This document shows positions 1-5,140 of a stretch of 5,140 bases of DNA, one piece after another; the stretch's first letter is position 1; every line of letters begins with the position of its first letter. Origin of the DNA: Actinomycetales bacterium. Its GTDB lineage: Bacteria > Actinomycetota > Actinomycetes > Mycobacteriales > Mycobacteriaceae. The notes beneath the pieces are model-generated. The model did no database searches. It was not told where the DNA came from and saw only the letters and a program-made list of their open reading frames with translations. The stretch spans positions 1 through 5,140 of the forward strand of contig DUTZ01000543.1 of NCBI GenBank assembly GCA_012841845.1, in the 5' to 3' direction. Made by a program: the position numbers and the translations under genes.

Positions 1-374
1 CCCGGCCGCCGTGCGTCGAGCGCCGCGTGCCCGGCCTCCACGCGGCCGGCGCGCAGCAGCACGCCGCCCCCCTCCCCCGCGGGCCGGCACGTGATGTTGA
101 CGCAGTGGTGGATGCCGTGGCTGAGGTAGACGTACAGATGACCGGCGTCGCCGAACATCACCGCGTTGCGCGCGGTGGGACCCGGCCAGGTGTGCGCGGC
201 CGGATCGGGGAACGCGCTGTCCGCCGGGCCGCCGTAGGCCTCGACCTCGACGATGCGGACCGCTACCCCGCCGTGGGAGAGCACCCCGCCGAGGAGTGCG
301 CGCGCGGCGTCCTCGGGCGGGGCCTCGCGCAGGAACTCCCGGAACGAACCGGGGTCGGCCGCGGTCGGGCTCAC
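1..374 (-). CDS. mpg: DNA-3-methyladenine glycosylase, AAG/MPG family (3' end off the window)
   Basis: Partial gene: the first 124 residues are present and the reading frame is still open at position 1. AAG/MPG enzymes excise alkylated purines such as 3-methyladenine by flipping the base out and cutting the N-glycosidic bond, starting base-excision repair. Visible family blocks are RIVEVEAYGG (residues 40-49), where Glu45 and Tyr47 align with human AAG Glu125 (catalytic) and Tyr127; AAH at 59-61, aligning with His136; TARNAVMFG at 67-75; and LYVYLSHGIHHCVN at 80-93. The loop between Tyr47 and His61 is about five residues longer than in human AAG, and the position of the human wedge residue Tyr162 is His86. 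I chose the GTG start at 374 because it overlaps the stop of the upstream trm112-like gene (GTGA), the packing used elsewhere here, and gives a short N-terminus of normal family length. The family is roughly 200 residues, so about 80 are missing. In related actinobacteria tyrS often follows (recalled, not seen here). Confidence 0.9.
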   Translation of the reverse strand, partial: MSPTAADPGSFREFLREAPPEDAARALLGGVLSHGGVAVRIVEVEAYGGPADSAFPDPAAHTWPGPTARNAVMFGDAGHLYVYLSHGIHHCVNITCRPAGEGGGVLLRAGRVEAGHAALDARRP

Positions 375-595
375 TCCGCCGCGGATCCCCCCGCCCGGAC
401 GAGCAACTGCGCGTGCTCGTCGTCGTCGTCGACCTGCCGGGCCTCGTCCACGAGGAGCACCGGGATGCCGTCGTCGATCCGGTAGATCCGCTTCAGGCGG
501 GGGTTGTAGAGCGCGTCGTCACCCACGAGGAGCAGCGGCCCCTTGTCCTCCGGGCAGGCGAGGATCTCCAGCAGGCGGTCGTCGATGACGGGCAT
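371..595 (-). CDS. Trm112/YcaR-family small protein
   Basis: This gene encodes 74 residues of the Trm112/UPF0434 (YcaR) family. The family pattern is LLEILACP (residues 8-15), KGPLL (18-22) and DGIPVLLVDEAR (42-53). Eukaryotic and archaeal Trm112 bind and activate methyltransferases acting on tRNA, rRNA and release factors; the role of bacterial short homologues is not settled, so no function is assigned. The classical zinc-binding cysteines are mostly absent: CPxC has become CPED (only Cys14 remains), and the later Cys-containing stretch reads ALYNPRLKRIYRI. From memory this cysteine-poor form is the usual actinobacterial version. The C-terminal tail is acidic (Asp56-Glu60) and probably flexible. 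The ATG at 595 lies 5 bases after the argH stop, and the stop overlaps the mpg start, which suggests co-translation with both neighbours. No strong Shine-Dalgarno is visible, so reinitiation after argH is plausible. Confidence 0.88.
   Translation of the reverse strand: MPVIDDRLLEILACPEDKGPLLLVGDDALYNPRLKRIYRIDDGIPVLLVDEARQVDDDDEHAQLLVRAGGSAAE
419..430 (-). repeat. Short GAC trinucleotide run in the trm112-like gene
   Basis: Four tandem GAC codons (GTC on the plus strand) encode Asp56-Asp59 in the acidic tail of the Trm112-like protein. The run is short and in frame, so a copy-number change would only lengthen or shorten the acidic tail. It is most likely ordinary codon bias on a poly-Asp stretch. 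Confidence 0.6.
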
Positions 596-600
596 ACCGC

Positions 601-3245
<2,645 letters not shown>

Positions 3246-3296
3246 GGTGTGCTCCTTGGTGCTCTGTGTCGGTTCGTGCGGTCTTCGGGGACGGGG
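3246..3296 (-). other. argR-argG intergenic gap
   Basis: These 51 bases are the only sizeable untranslated stretch in the window. They hold the argG Shine-Dalgarno close to the argG start. I saw no stem-loop followed by a T run, no convincing -10 hexamer and no AT-rich palindrome of ARG-box type, so read-through from argR into argG is the simplest reading. Confidence 0.7.
3252..3257 (-). promoter_or_regulatory. Ribosome binding site of argG
   Basis: A perfect AAGGAG lies 6 bases before the argG ATG on the minus strand. It fixes that ATG as the start and suggests argG is initiated independently rather than by coupling to argR. Confidence 0.85.

Positions 3297-5140
<1,844 letters not shown>

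Noticed and set aside
3246..3296. Possible ARG box, internal promoter or terminator between argR and argG
   Set aside because: No AT-rich palindrome, no -10-like hexamer and no hairpin with a T run could be found in the 51 bases.

Overview
The window is a high-GC stretch from an actinobacterium, most likely the order Mycobacteriales (Mycobacterium/Rhodococcus/Dietzia/Tsukamurella relatives); the genus cannot be fixed by eye. The evidence is the strong G/C bias at third codon positions, the gene order argD-argF-argR-argG-argH, and lineage-typical protein motifs such as CPEDKGPLL in the Trm112-like protein and [10 protein letters not shown] in ArgH. Every real gene is on the minus strand, so transcription runs from high to low coordinates.

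In transcription order the window holds: the 3' third of argD (acetylornithine aminotransferase, 5' end off the window at 5140), argF (ornithine carbamoyltransferase), argR (arginine repressor), argG (argininosuccinate synthase), argH (argininosuccinate lyase), a 74-residue Trm112/YcaR-like protein, and the 5' part of an alkyladenine-type DNA-3-methyladenine glycosylase gene (mpg) that runs off the window at position 1. The head of the operon (expected argC, argJ, argB) lies beyond 5140.

ArgD makes N-acetylornithine. Ornithine released from it is carbamoylated by ArgF to citrulline. ArgG joins citrulline to aspartate, and ArgH splits the product into arginine and fumarate. ArgR is the arginine-responsive regulator of the pathway and is encoded inside the operon it is expected to control. 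The two genes after argH have no known part in arginine synthesis but are tightly packed behind it and are probably co-transcribed.

Packing is extreme: four of six gene junctions are 4-base start/stop overlaps (argD/argF ATGA; argF/argR, argG/argH and trm112/mpg GTGA), argH/trm112 are 5 bases apart, and only argR/argG has a real gap (51 bases). No promoter, terminator, ARG box, RNA gene, mobile element or CRISPR array was seen. Nothing points to a new biological system; this is a conserved housekeeping operon. The points worth checking are small: altered residues in the ArgR DNA-binding helix, loss of zinc cysteines in the Trm112-like protein, a His at the usual Tyr wedge position of Mpg, and the attachment of trm112 and mpg to the arg operon.
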